Origin: Adiantum capillus-veneris
Lineage: Eukaryota > Streptophyta > Polypodiopsida > Polypodiales > Pteridaceae
DNA: 64,000 nucleotides
Assembly (NCBI GenBank): GCA_014529385.2
Contig: CM043946.1
Span: 34,740,558 to 34,804,557, forward strand
Direction: 5' to 3'
This document shows, piece after piece, positions 53,015 through 63,801 of the stretch (within the stretch, counting starts at the first letter, position 1; the number at the start of each line of letters is the position of its first letter). The notes under the pieces were generated by a model that worked only from the letters and a program-made list of their open reading frames with translations, did not search any database and was not told the origin of the DNA. The position numbers and the translations under genes are program-made.

Positions 53015-56000
53015 CCTACGAGCCAACGGTGAAGCTCCACGAACATGGAAGGCTTTAAGAGCTTCCATTATGAAGCAGTTTTTGGCCACCGATGCCAAAG
53101 ACAAAGTACTCACCGAATGGCGAAGCTTAAAGCTCTCTCCCAATGAATCTATCCACAAATATGTAGACAAGTTTTGGGACCTACAACTCAAAGCCACTGT
53201 CTTCAAAAAGTTGGATTTTGGAGAGCAAAAGCAACAATTTTGTGCGGGCTTAACCGAAGAAATGGCGGAGTATGTCAACTCCCAAAGGCCACGTACCATA
53301 TCGGCGATAATACACCATACTATGGTGGCCTCGCGAATCAATTTCCAAACGGGGGGTAAAAGAAATAATAAGCCCCCGGAAAACAAGGGTTCCAATGAGC
53401 CTAAGGGGAAGGACAATGTCCAAAAGTCTCCTAAGGGCACTTCCAACAAAGCTAGAGAGAAGGGAGTTTACAAAGGAAAGAATAAACTCTCTCCTGAAGA
53501 GCTTGAGCGTTATCGTAAAGATAACCGGTGTTTCAAGTGCAGCGAACAAGGGCATGCGTACCGCGCTTGTCCCCAAAAGAACAACCGCCAAGATCCTCCT
53601 AGAGCTTCTTTGGTTGAAATCCAAGAGGAGGAGATTCACCAAACTCACCACAAAGGATCTCCTCTATGCCATGCTTGGGGAAAGGTAAGAGAACATGATG
53701 CTTTTATTCTCTTTGACCCTGGTTCTACTCACAATTTCATATCTATGGAGTTAGCCACCAAGCTAGGCATACAATCCTACGAGATGGGAGATATCCTACC
53801 CGCAGACAGTGCCTTCAAGGGGCAAGAAGATTCAGTCACTCCCTTAATCGGGAAATTGAGGCTTCATGTCCAAGGCTATGTGGACAAAGAGGACTTCTTT
53901 ATCTCTCCTCTCAAGCATGAGGATGTAATCCTAGGGGCACCATGGTTTGACCGCCTGGCTACCGATGTTAAATTTCCTGAAAGGAGAATCTCCTTTAAGT
54001 TCAGGGAAAAGGACATGTATATAGATGCTAAGGAGATGGGTAACACCATCCCCATTGTACATACACCAGCTTTCAACAAGTCAATAAAGAGCTCTATTTC
54101 CGTGTACATGATTTTTGTTAAAGATTCTCAAAATGAACCTAATGCTTTAGCAAAAGAAAATAAAAGCAACCAAAAGGAATTAGAGTTATCCAATTTTCTC
54201 AAGGGGTTTCAAGATGTTTTTATTGACGACATCCCTTGTGAGCTACCTCCTAAACGAGGTAATGACGACCATGCAATTGAACTTCTTCCAGGAAGTTCAC
54301 CGCCTAACAAACCTCCTTATAGAGTTTCTCAAGCTCAACAAGAGGAGATTATGCGGCAAGTGCATGAGTTAGTTGAGAAGGGCATGGTTAGGCCTAGCTC
54401 ATCTCCATTTTGCTCGCCTGTGCTATTAGTGCAAAAGAAAGACGACACATATCGTATGTGTGTCGACTATAGAGCACTAAATAGGATCACTATCAAGAAT
54501 AGGTTTCCCGTTCCAAGGGTAGAAGACCTATTTGATAAGCTACAAGGATCGACCTACTTCAGTAGGATTGACCTAAAAAGTGGCTATCATCAAATAAGGA
54601 TAGTTGATCAAGACATTGTAAAGACCGCATTTCGTACTACATTTGGTCTTTACGAATACATTGTCATGCCTTTTGGCTTGACTAATGCACCAGCCACATT
54701 CAACCGCTTGATGGAGAAGCTGTTCAGGCCTCATCGAACCTTCACTGGAGTGTTCTTTGATGATATTATCATCTACTCTAATTCATTGGAGGAACACAAG
54801 CAACACCTCCAGGTAATATTTCAAGTTTTAAGAGAGAATAAACTTTATGTTAATCGAAAGAAAAGTGAATTTTTCTTGCAAGAGATTCAATATTTAGGTC
54901 ACATTATCTCTCAAGATGGAATCCAAATGGATCCATCCAAGTTAGAGGTAATAAAAGGATGGCCTAAACCAAGGAATCTTCATGAACTAAGAAGCTTTAT
55001 AGGTATGTGTGCATACTATAGACGCTTCATAGAAAAGTTCTCACGAATTGCGGGACCATTACATGACCTAACAAAGAAAAATGTTAGGTATACATGGTCT
55101 GCTAAGGAGAACAATGCTTTCGAAAAGCTTAAAGAAAAGCTTATCTCTCAACCTGTGCTTACACTACCGGATCTCTCAAAACCATTTGAGGTCCAATGTG
55201 ATGCTTGTGGTGATTGCCTTGGGGCTGTTCTGCTCCAAGAAGGGCACGCCATAGGCTATGAGAGTCGAAGGCTCGACCCTGTTGAGCAAGCTCTAGGCAT
55301 ATACGAAAAAGAACTCCTTGCAGTTCTACATGCCTTAGACTCATGGAAGCACTATTTATTAGGGACTCCTTTCATTCTGCGAACGGATCACCAAAGTCTT
55401 AAGTACTTCATGACGCAGACCAAGCTTTTCGACAAACAAATGAGGTGGGCAAATTTCCTTTCGCAATTTCATTTTCATATTGCTCACATTGCTGGCAAGC
55501 ATAATCAAGTAGCCGATGCACTCTCAAGACGACCGAGAGTGAATGCGGTTTCCATAGCAACTCACAATGATCTATCTTCAATGATAGATGAGTATGCTAT
55601 TGATCCCGATTTTAGAGATGTGATTTCAGCCCTTGCATTAGGGAAGAAAGAAGAACCATTTACTTTACAAGATGGTTATCTTCTCTATGGCAATAGACTA
55701 TGCGTTACTAACTCACTACGTGAGAAAGTAATGTATGAATCTCATGCTCCCCCATATGCGGGGCATAGAGGGATTCAGTCTACCCTAAAGGGAATTGAAA
55801 CATATTTCTATTGGCCTACCATGAAAGTGAACATACACGAGTATGTTTCCAAATGTGTGGTATGTCAAAAGACAAAATTTGATAGAGGGAAGCAACTTGG
55901 ATTGCTTCAACCCTTGCCAATCCCTAATTCACCTTGGGAGAGCATATCCATGGATTTTATCTTTGGATTGCCTAAGTCTATCCATGGGAATACGGGAATA

Positions 56001-57032
56001 TGGACGATAGTAGATAGGTTCAGTAAACAAGCTCATTTTATACCTGTCAAAAAGACTATCAAAGCCCATCAAATGGCAACCCTCTTCATTTCACAAATTT
56101 TCAAGTACCATGGCTTGCCAATGTCCATAGTGTCGGATAGAGATCCTAGAATGACCAGTAATTTCTGGAAGGGTCTCTTTGAGAATTTAGGAACAAGGCT
56201 AAACTTCTCTTCGGCCTATCATCCACAAACTGATGGCCAAAGTGAAATAGCTAACCTAACCATTCTTGATCTACTAAAAGCCTATGTAACGGAAGTAGAT
56301 CAAAGATCCCAATGGGAGAAGTACTTACCCTTAGTAGAGTATGCTTACAATAACACTGTACATACTTCCACAGGAAAAGCACCTTTCGAGGTAATTGAGG
56401 GAAGATCAAAAAGTCCCTTGCTACTTAAGGTACATGGGAAGATCTTCGCTGCAGATGAGTATAGCCGAGACCTACAAGAATCTTTCCAAAAGATTAAGGA
56501 TGCTATCTCTATCTCACAGCAAAGGCAAAAGGCTGCTGCTGACAAGCACAGAAGAGCCCAAGCCTTTAAAGAAAACGATTGGGTCTTGTTAAAGTTTCCC
56601 AAGGCTCGATTAAGGCACACGACGGGCAAGAATCCTACGGGCCACCAAAAGTACTATGCTAAACTAGCAAAAAGGTATTATGGTCCCTTCCAGATTCTTA
56701 GGCCAATCAATGAGATGGCCTATCAACTTAAGTTGCCCAATCATTGGCTCATACACAATGCTTTTCATGTGAGCCTATTAAAGCCTTACAAAGGAGAGCC
56801 ACCTCAAGAACCAACTATTGAAGACCCACCGGAGATCGAGGACCACGAGGAGGTGCTGCAGCCCGAGTCCATTCTCCGACATGAAGACAAGGTATTAAGA
56901 GGCGGTAAGACTATCCGACGATATCTTATTAAGTTTAAGAATTATCCTTTTGAAGATGATAGATGGATGCAAGGCATACAATTAAAGGATAACCTAAGCC
57001 TTGTCAATGCTTACAATGCTTCCCAAGAGTAA
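52944..57032 (+). CDS. Chromovirus Gag C-terminus and Pol (1,362 codons)
   Basis: The meaningful part begins after the deletion near 53,000. Order: rest of capsid (WSSLRANGEAPRTWKALRAS), knuckle CFKCSEQGHAYRAC (53,529-53,570), retropepsin FDPGSTHNFIS (D-P-G, near 53,715), RT with MCVDYRALNRITIKN, RIDLKSGYHQIR and FFDDIIIYS (54,751-54,779), RNase H (VQCDACGDCLGAVLLQEG, ILRTDHQSLKYF, ADALSRRP), integrase with H-x6-H/C-x2-C (HAPPYAGH, CVVC), SMDFIFG, VSDRDPR and QSEIAN with 35 residues between the second D and E, and a chromodomain (RRYLIKFKNYPFEDDRW, near 56,925). No stop anywhere. All catalytic residues seem present; the YVDD-type box is FFDD. The listed ATG is not a natural start. Confidence 0.95.
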   Translation: MMAPSVLQTKFWPLSSNSVRRWSSLRANGEAPRTWKALRASIMKQFLATDAKDKVLTEWRSLKLSPNESIHKYVDKFWDLQLKATVFKKLDFGEQKQQFCAGLTEEMAEYVNSQRPRTISAIIHHTMVASRINFQTGGKRNNKPPENKGSNEPKGKDNVQKSPKGTSNKAREKGVYKGKNKLSPEELERYRKDNRCFKCSEQGHAYRACPQKNNRQDPPRASLVEIQEEEIHQTHHKGSPLCHAWGKVREHDAFILFDPGSTHNFISMELATKLGIQSYEMGDILPADSAFKGQEDSVTPLIGKLRLHVQGYVDKEDFFISPLKHEDVILGAPWFDRLATDVKFPERRISFKFREKDMYIDAKEMGNTIPIVHTPAFNKSIKSSISVYMIFVKDSQNEPNALAKENKSNQKELELSNFLKGFQDVFIDDIPCELPPKRGNDDHAIELLPGSSPPNKPPYRVSQAQQEEIMRQVHELVEKGMVRPSSSPFCSPVLLVQKKDDTYRMCVDYRALNRITIKNRFPVPRVEDLFDKLQGSTYFSRIDLKSGYHQIRIVDQDIVKTAFRTTFGLYEYIVMPFGLTNAPATFNRLMEKLFRPHRTFTGVFFDDIIIYSNSLEEHKQHLQVIFQVLRENKLYVNRKKSEFFLQEIQYLGHIISQDGIQMDPSKLEVIKGWPKPRNLHELRSFIGMCAYYRRFIEKFSRIAGPLHDLTKKNVRYTWSAKENNAFEKLKEKLISQPVLTLPDLSKPFEVQCDACGDCLGAVLLQEGHAIGYESRRLDPVEQALGIYEKELLAVLHALDSWKHYLLGTPFILRTDHQSLKYFMTQTKLFDKQMRWANFLSQFHFHIAHIAGKHNQVADALSRRPRVNAVSIATHNDLSSMIDEYAIDPDFRDVISALALGKKEEPFTLQDGYLLYGNRLCVTNSLREKVMYESHAPPYAGHRGIQSTLKGIETYFYWPTMKVNIHEYVSKCVVCQKTKFDRGKQLGLLQPLPIPNSPWESISMDFIFGLPKSIHGNTGIWTIVDRFSKQAHFIPVKKTIKAHQMATLFISQIFKYHGLPMSIVSDRDPRMTSNFWKGLFENLGTRLNFSSAYHPQTDGQSEIANLTILDLLKAYVTEVDQRSQWEKYLPLVEYAYNNTVHTSTGKAPFEVIEGRSKSPLLLKVHGKIFAADEYSRDLQESFQKIKDAISISQQRQKAAADKHRRAQAFKENDWVLLKFPKARLRHTTGKNPTGHQKYYAKLAKRYYGPFQILRPINEMAYQLKLPNHWLIHNAFHVSLLKPYKGEPPQEPTIEDPPEIEDHEEVLQPESILRHEDKVLRGGKTIRRYLIKFKNYPFEDDRWMQGIQLKDNLSLVNAYNASQE

Positions 57033-57389
57033 GCAAATGTACAAAATGTTAAAAATGAACAAAATTTTTGTCTTATAAGACTCTCTTTTTCTTTATTTGT
57101 GCACAAAAATGAAGTACTATGCATGCTTAGATCAAGTTTGCGGAGACGACGTCTCCCGAACACCAAGTAGAGCTTGTCACTCTACTATGGAAGACTGATA
57201 GGACTAATGTGCAGACATGCTTGCGGCAGCCTCAGGCTCTCAAGCGCCAAATGGACTAGTCATCCATTATGGAATGATGTCGTAGGGTAACATAGGGATC
57301 CTCTACCCGCTAAAGAAAAGGACTCATGCATATGCTTTATCTTCTCTACACCATAGTCGAGGACGACTATGATTTCAAGAGAGAGGTAA
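57033..57389 (+). promoter_or_regulatory. 3' spacer and polypurine tract
   Basis: ~345 bp without a frame, ending in AAGAGAGAGGTAA (57377-57389) immediately before the 3' LTR. The same tract is kept in the antisense relative. Confidence 0.85.
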
Positions 57390-58981
57390 TGTCATAATAA
57401 TCAATATCTAATTCTCCTAAATGATTTTCTCATATTAAACTGATCATTTAATGTGGGGAAGTGCCAAGGGAGAAAAAGCTAGAATATTGGTTAAGCTAGC
57501 AGACCGGCCACAGTAGGGATCCAAAGGAGGGAAAATAGGGATCCAAAGGGGGGGCCATCTGCAAAAGAGCCATGTGAAACAATGGCCCAAAAAGACCCTA
57601 AGGTTCAGCCCATTAAGACTTCCAAAATGCTAAGGTTCCAAAATTCAAAGGTTGAGTCCAAAGGTCAACCCTAGGGAAAATTGGATGCTTTGTGTGTGCC
57701 CTAAAAGTCTTTGCACATCCCTACATGGGAGGGGGCGAGCCCCAAAGCTAGGGGATGAGAGAGAAAGCCACACACACACACACAGGCTCCCTTTACACAA
57801 AGGGAATGAGGGACACATGTCAGCTTCCTAGGCCAGATGCCCACAAGGTGTGCCCAGTTCCTATTGGAAGACCCTTGAAGTGGACCAAGGAGAATTAAGC
57901 TAGAGTAAATGTAGTTTAATTAAGTTAAAAACATTTAATAAAAGAAACCAATGAGAAATAAGTCTCCTAGAAGACTATTGGGCAGTCTCCCAAAGGGTCC
58001 AATGAGCATTCAGAAGCCTCATGGCTTGCCTGATTCCTATTGGCCAGGAGACAAAGGGGTCCAATGAGAGTTTTGTTTAATTATTTAATTATCTAAAGCT
58101 CTCACAAAAGGGGAAAGGGGGACACATGTCTGAAGGCTATCACTTATGCTGTTTAATTCCTATTGGCTTGACCTGGGGAGGTCCAATGAGGCAAAAGCCA
58201 GACCTAATTAGCAGCTAGGGCTCGCCCAAGAGAGAGAGAGGGCTGATTTTTGCTTGGCATTGACACACACACACTCACACTTGACCATGTGTGAAGGAAG
58301 AATACTCTATCTCCTCCCAAGCTTTAATGGAGAGCTCATCACCTACTCCAAGCTTGTGAGATAGAAGCCTACATCAACACTCTCTTGGCATGTGGATGCA
58401 AATCCAACCAAGAGCCAAGCTTCAATGCATGCTCATCTCCTCTACCAAGCTAATTACTAAGCTAAGCTATGCTAATATGAGTGATTATGTGAGGAGATGT
58501 ACATCTTTCTCGTAAGATACTCCTTTTTCCTCTCAATCTACTCTCATACCCTGCTAGCTCTCACCATCTTCGAAGGTGTGTGAGGTCTTGGGTCTGAGAA
58601 CGGGGATAATTCAAGTTGTGTTTGATTAAGTGTTTTGCTTGGTGTATGAAGCTTCCATCTTCATTGCACTAGCTAGTCTTGAAGGAACACAAAGAATTGT
58701 ATTGTACAATGTCTCTCTTGATGGGAGAAACCATAATACAAAGCCTTTTGGAGGGGGGACCGGCTCCATGCAAATCCGGTCCTCAACTGTTGTCAATAGC
58801 TTAATTTCTCTCTCTTTTGAAAGTATTGTCGATGCTATCTAACTAGGTGTTATGCTTTTTGTTGCTCTCTCTTAACCCAAGCACTCTTGTAATTCTCATT
58901 AGGAATCTATTCTAATGAAATGCCCACTATGTTCATGCTAATTTCCGCTACACATAAGATTTTAGGCCATTAAATGTTACA
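57390..58981 (+). repeat. Chromovirus 3' LTR (1,592 bp)
   Basis: Same length as the 5' LTR. Differences noticed include CCCTACATGG (for CCCTAAATGG), GAAGCCTCATGG, TCAATCTACT, GCTAGCTCTC, GTGTATGAAG, TGTCTCTCTT, GCTATCTAAC and TTATGCTTTT. Ends TGTTACA, then CAGAC. Confidence 0.96.
57977..58187 (+). promoter_or_regulatory. ATTGG...CCAAT modules, 3' LTR copy
   Basis: Exact counterpart of 50738-50948, offset by 7,239 bases; all six pentamers are unchanged. Confidence 0.6.
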
Positions 58982-58986
58982 CAGAC

Positions 58987-59925
58987 TGCCCACAGAAGGA
59001 ATGACCATGAGGACAAGGGACAAGAAAACGGCAAGTACATTCACCAAAGAAACCATCGTAGCCACTTTTGCAGATTTAATTCACAAGCAAGTGGAAGAAC
59101 CATCCAGGTAATACCATCAGCACTTCCACTTCTTGGCTAAAAGACCACCAAGGTACACCACACCAAATCATGCAGTAGCCACCACATTCACGCAGGTGCT
59201 GAAGTCAATAACCAGGCAACCATGGACCATGCACATTATATATTGACCACTCTAAAGGGCACAAAGAAAGAAGGAAAGATCACTTACTTGGGTACACCAA
59301 AAGTCTTGAAAATGATTGCGTACCATGCCATCGGCATGGCTGACAATATACCACCCCAACCAAAACACATGGATATTGGCAGCACAACCATATCCTAGAT
59401 CTACAAGATCACCCAAGGGATCTTATAAATCAGATGAAGAATCAGCTGAAAGCTTGCCAGAAAGACACAGCAGTGAGACCTCAAACAACGAAGAAAGGAG
59501 ATAGCGTATTGAGGAGATGAAAAGAAAAGATGCGGCCACCCACCAAGAAGAGCCAGTGCAAAAACAAGCTTGTTTTGAAAGAGAAAAACATTCTTACCAT
59601 TGCAACCACGAAGCACAAGGACAGGACCCTGAAAAATGAGTGCCCAATGGACTTAAAGGCCCAAGGACAAAGCATCGCACGAGAAAAGAAGCTGAAGATC
59701 CAACAGAGTCTTTGGAAAAAATGTATCAAGAAGCAGAAGCCCTCAAGCTGAAAGAAGCCCAGGAAGAAGCAAGAAACGCAAAAGAGGCATAAGACCAGAG
59801 ACAAGCCGAGGGGGAGGCCATGGAAGAGGCACACCACGAACAAGGCCAAGGGTCTCCCCGATCGACTTCACCGCCTACGGAACAGCAGGACCATCCTATA
59901 CCAAGCCCACCACCATCACGGGCAG
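58987..59925 (+). pseudogene. Unidentified frame, 3' part
   Basis: Continues the frame broken at 50,150. After removal of one CAGAC the reading passes on through MTMRTRDKKTASTFTKETIV, then HFHFLAKRPPRYTTPNHAV with stops and shifts, then a charged, P-rich end (EAQEEARNAKEA, STSPPTEQQDHPIPSPPP). It is cut at 59,930 by a copia LTR. It looks like a retroelement accessory or Gag-upstream protein, but I recognise no domain. Confidence 0.45.
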
Positions 59926-59930
59926 GTAAA

Positions 59931-60251
59931 TGTAAAGAATGAGGATGCAAGAGAGCTACACAAGACAAGCACAAAGCACACAGAGATTGAAATCTTCTTC
60001 TTCTTTGTACAGAAAAGAGAGTACAAAATGACTAAGTGCTAAAGATGAAAAGTAGCACATATGTACATGCGGTCACTAAGTGTGAACTCGCTAGAAGCGT
60101 ACTAGGCTGGCACTATAAGTGTAGTCCAACTGTAGAATCACTGGCAGAGATCCTCCGTGTCGGTCACCTAACGCGCCAGTGAGTAAATTTCATAAGCGGC
60201 CAAGACCCATAGTGGATGCCAGCTCAAGATGTAGAGCTCGACATCTCAACA
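59931..60251 (-). repeat. Copia 3' LTR (about 321 bp)
   Basis: Minus strand starts TGTTGAGATGTCGAGC at 60,251 and ends ATTCTTTACA at 59,931. The outer end is chosen from the TG/CA rule and the change of sequence type; the partner LTR is not in the window. Confidence 0.7.
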
Positions 60252-60262
60252 CTCCCCCTCGA
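60252..60262 (-). promoter_or_regulatory. Copia polypurine tract
   Basis: CTCGAGGGGGAG directly before TGTTGAG, a classic copia junction. Confidence 0.88.
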
Positions 60263-60274
60263 GCTCTGCATGTC

Positions 60275-62857
60275 TCAGAGTCCAAGCATAGTCCGGAAAC
60301 ATCGAAGCTTCTCAGCTCTGAGGGCCTTGGTAAAGATATCCACTATCTTCTCCTTTGTGCTGATGTAGACCAAGTCGATGTCGCCCGCCAACACTCGCTC
60401 TCGAACATAGTGGTAATGGACCTCTATATGTTTGGTCCTGGCATGGAACACTGGGTTCCTAGCCAACTGCATGCTGCTGAGATTGTCACAATGGATGCCA
60501 ATCTGCTGGTCCACCTGCACTCCCAAGTCCTCAAGTAATGTGCGTAGCCAAGCTACCTCACATGCCGCAACTGATGCACCTCTGTACTCAGCCTCTGTGC
60601 TCGATAAAGCAACCGTAGGCTGCTTTTTGCTGCTCCAAGTAACAGTAGCACTCCCAAAAAAGAACATGAAGCCACTAGTATATCTCCTATCAACAATGCT
60701 ACCTGCCCAATCTGCATCTATATACCCATACAATGCTAATGGCACATCTGTTGCATAGAACAATGCGTAGTCAAGAGTCCCTTGCACATACCGAAGTGTG
60801 CGTCGTACTCCATCCAAATGTGGCTTCCTCGGAAGCTGCATGAACTGACTCTCCAAGCCTACTGTGTAGCTCAAGTCTGGCCTCGTGATAGTCAAGTAGA
60901 TTAGACTACCCACAATCTTCCTGTACATCTTGACATCCTCAACAACATCACCCTTCTCTACACTCAGCTTTGCATTCACATCTAAGGGAATAGAAACTCG
61001 CTTACAATCAGCCATACCATACTTTGACAACATATCCAAAGCATAGTGTCTCTGTGACAGCCATACACCCTCTGGAGTCCTGATCACCTCAATGCCAAGA
61101 AAGTAGCACAACTCGCCCAAATCTTTCATTTCAAACTCCTATTTGAGAAGACCCTTCACATGGTCAATCTCCATAGCATTGTCACCCACAATAATAAGGT
61201 CATCTACATATATGGTAATGACCACAATGCCCACATCACTCTCACGTACATAGAGTGAATGATCAGCATGAGCTCTCCTAAAACCAATACTGACAAGATA
61301 CGTGGCAATCCTGTCATACCATGCTCTAGAGCCTTGCTTCAAACCATACAAAGCTTTGAGAAGTCTGCATACATAATCTGGGTAACTTGGATCGACATAA
61401 CCAGGTGGCTGATCTATATACACTTCCTCTTGCAACTCACCATTCAAGAAGGAATTCTTTACATCCATTTGATGCATAATCCATCCTCTAGATGCAGCCA
61501 CTGCTATGACAGCTCTCACAGTCGTCATCTTTGCCACTGGAGCAAAGGTCTCCTCATAGTCTATGCCATACGTCTGTGCATAATCCTTTGCGACCAGCCT
61601 TGCCTTGTGACGCTCAATGTTACCATCAGCCTTATGCTTGGTTTTATACACCCATTTACAGCCAATAGTTTTCTTGCCACTTGGCAATGGCACCAACTCC
61701 CATGTGTCGTTTGCTTCCAATGCAGCCATCTCTTCATTCATTGTATCATCCCAATGCACATTTCCAACTGCATCATCAAAACATGTGGGCTCCACATCCT
61801 GTATCACCTTAGCCATGTAGCCTTGGTGATGCACTAGATACCCATCATAAGTCAATTTTTGAACTGGATTTCTGACTCTATCAGATCTGCGCGGTCCTGG
61901 GTCACTCCTTTTCCCTCTAGAATCTTCTTGTACTTTCCTTACACCAGGTGTCCTGACAGCCGGAATTCCAAATTCCTCATCAAGACTTTGTTCAGAACCA
62001 TCTGAATCCATGTCTACATGTGAAAAACCTGATGATGCATCAGCCATAAAGGGAGGTTCATCAACCTTTTCCTTCCCTTTTTGTGATACATTCCCTGTAC
62101 CTGCTGGTGGAGTAACATGCGTACGTAGTCTACCATTCCATGGCTTCTCAAAAGAGCCACGAGAAGAGGACTCTTGTGGTCCACTCAAAACCTGTGACTG
62201 TGGCCTCACATTTTGTATAACCAAATCATCTTTTACATCAGCCCTAATAGTGCCATGTGCATTACTATACCAACTGCTCATCTCATCAAAGACTACATCT
62301 CTGCTCACTCGTAATTCTCGTGTAGTAGGATTGTAGCATCTGTACCCCTTTTGTTCAAGGGAATATCCCACAAGAATACATTTCTCTGCTTTAGGATCCA
62401 ATTTCCTACGCAACTCATCTGGTACATGCACGTAAGCTATGCATCCAAACACTTTCAAGTGTGCCAAATCAGGCTTTGTACCTGTAAACGTTTCCTCAGG
62501 TGTTACATCATGCACCGCAGCTGTAGGTGTCCTGTTCATAATGTACACAGCTGTATTTACAGCTTCAGCCCAGAAATGATGAGACATGTTCTTCTCATTC
62601 ATCAATGCACGCGCAACCTCTGCAATGTGCCTGTTTTTCCTTTCTACGACCCCATTCTGTTGTGGAGTATATCTGCATGTAAACTGCCTGCGTATACCAT
62701 GCATTCGTAGAAAATCTGAAAAATCGTTGGAGAAGTACTCTCCCCCTCCATCTGACCTCAATGTCTTGATTTGCATATCTGTCTCCTTCTCAATCATGAC
62801 TTTGAAGTCTTGAAAGTGACCAAACACTTCACTTTTGTTAGCATGAAGTAGACCCAT
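60275..62857 (-). pseudogene. Copia integrase core, RT and RNase H (one in-frame stop)
   Basis: Frame from 62,857: integrase core (RSDGGGEYFSNDF, YTPQQNGVVERKNRHIAE), the conserved C-terminal blocks (KVFGCIAYVHVP, GYRCYNP), RT (KWVYKTKHKADG, RLVAKDYAQTYGIDYEETFAPV, MDVKNSFLNGELQEEVYIDQ, ALYGLKQGSRAWYDR, IYVDDLIIVGD). A TAG at 61,139-61,141 lies 20 codons after YVDD. The same frame resumes (MKDLGELCYFLGIEV) through RNase H (YIDADWAG, LSSTEAEYRGA, IHCDNLSS) to the stop at 60,275. Apart from that stop this half of Pol is open. Confidence 0.92.
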
Positions 62858-63139
62858 ACTTTCCTTGTATGGTCATCAATGAAAGAGACATAATACCTGC
62901 AACCATGTATACTTGCAATATTGGTTGGACCCCAAACATCTGTGTGCACCACCTCAAGTGGCTTTTTACATACATTGCGCTCACGTGGAAATGAGCCCTT
63001 TGACTGTTTTCCAAACTGGCATGCTGCACACACTTTATGCATACCATCCACCTTGAATTTGGGCAAACCTTTTACAATTTTTTTTGATTGCATGCTGCGC
63101 AATCTCTGCTCATTGACATGGCCAATGCTATTTGAATTT
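62794..63139 (-). pseudogene. Copia GAG-pre-integrase and integrase start
   Basis: GHVNEQRLRSMQ, then VCAACQFGKQSKGSF (zinc CxxC) and VHTDVWGPTNIASIHGCRYY with the first catalytic D, FIDDHTRKVWVYFM. A one-base shift near 62,840-62,857 separates it from the next frame. The N-terminal side is cut by the inserted LTR at 63,140; the open frame continuing to 63,294 is LTR sequence. Confidence 0.85.
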
Positions 63140-63801
63140 TGTGACACCTCAAGCCCCTCAACCTTGGGCCCAGTTCTCCCAACAAACTCGGCCCTTAAGC
63201 CCCTCAAGCTTGGGCTGGGTTCCCACCTCAAGTACATCCCTAGCATCTCAAGCATGACAAGCACCTCAAACATCTCAATCATCAAGAACTTCAATCATAT
63301 CAAGCATCCCAATCATCAGGCACAGCTAGCATCTCAAGCTTGGGCCGGGTTCCTACCTCAAGCACAGCCCTAACTTACCTTAGGTCAAAGGACTTTTAAC
63401 ACGAACTATTGGAGGTCTTCAATGAAGCTAACCCTATGTTCTTTGATCTCCATTGGTTAGCCTTGCTCTTTGACAACCCATCTCTCATTTGGTCCCCTTT
63501 ACCATTGGCCCCGTGTTGAGATAGATCTGTAAGCACATGTCTATATCCTAACCCTTATTTTGATTTTTTCTCCCACATTAAATGATCAGTTTAATATGAC
63601 AAAAAAAATTTGGTTGGTTAGATATTAGATTTTATGAAAAAACATTTGTCTGACCTACTAGAACATGGAAATGACCTTGCTTTTTACTTTATCACCTTAC
63701 AATGCTATAATCAAACATCTTAAATCATAATTTTGACAAAATAGATATTGAAAGCTAATTTTCTTTTTTTTAAAAGAGACTCAAAAATTGGGGATCTTAC
63801 A
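63140..63801 (-). repeat. LTR of a further chromovirus, inserted in the copia
   Basis: 662 bp, minus strand: TGTAAGATCC at 63,801 to GGTGTCACA at 63,140. It is preceded by a coding end plus purine tract, so it is a 3' LTR. It contains CTCAAGC-type repeats (63,150-63,350) and a 28-bp word shared with the young LTR. The target duplication would start AATTT (63135-63139); its partner is outside. Confidence 0.78.
63572..63599 (-). promoter_or_regulatory. 28-bp word shared with the young chromovirus LTR
   Basis: The reverse complement of 63572-63599 is identical to 50191-50218 (begins TCATATTAAACTG, ends TTTAATGTGGG). Its core is almost self-complementary (TTAAACTGATCATTTAA). Some 40 bases before it, CATAAAATCTAATATCTAA also resembles the first bases of the young LTR. 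Confidence 0.7.

Larger units (their letters stand above)
50151..58981 (+). mobile_element. Young Ty3/gypsy chromovirus, complete ends
   Basis: 8,831 bp. LTRs of 1,592 bp each (50151-51742 and 57390-58981), both TG...CA, differing at about eight positions by my comparison. Target duplication CAGAC at 50146-50150 and 58982-58986. PBS 51744-51755, PPT 57377-57389. Gag and Pol follow in order with a C-terminal chromodomain, placing it among the chromoviruses. Pol is uninterrupted; Gag has a short frameshifting deletion. The near-identical LTRs and perfect target site show a very recent insertion. Confidence 0.96.
59931..63139 (-). mobile_element. Ty1/copia element, nearly intact pol, 5' part off window
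   Basis: Minus strand: integrase, RT and RNase H, then PPT and a 3' LTR of about 321 bp ending at 59,931. The upstream side is broken at 63,140 by another LTR, so gag, protease and the 5' LTR lie beyond the window. Damage is slight: one frameshift and one stop. Confidence 0.88.

Noticed and set aside
52844-53449. 201-codon minus frame opposite gag
   Set aside because: Shadow of the Gag/Pol coding strand; no family resemblance.
61259-61837. 192-codon plus frame opposite the copia RT
   Set aside because: Shadow of the well-supported minus-strand RT.
63140-63294. N-terminal extension of the copia frame to an ATG at 63,294
   Set aside because: These codons are in the inserted LTR; copia similarity begins only below 63,139.
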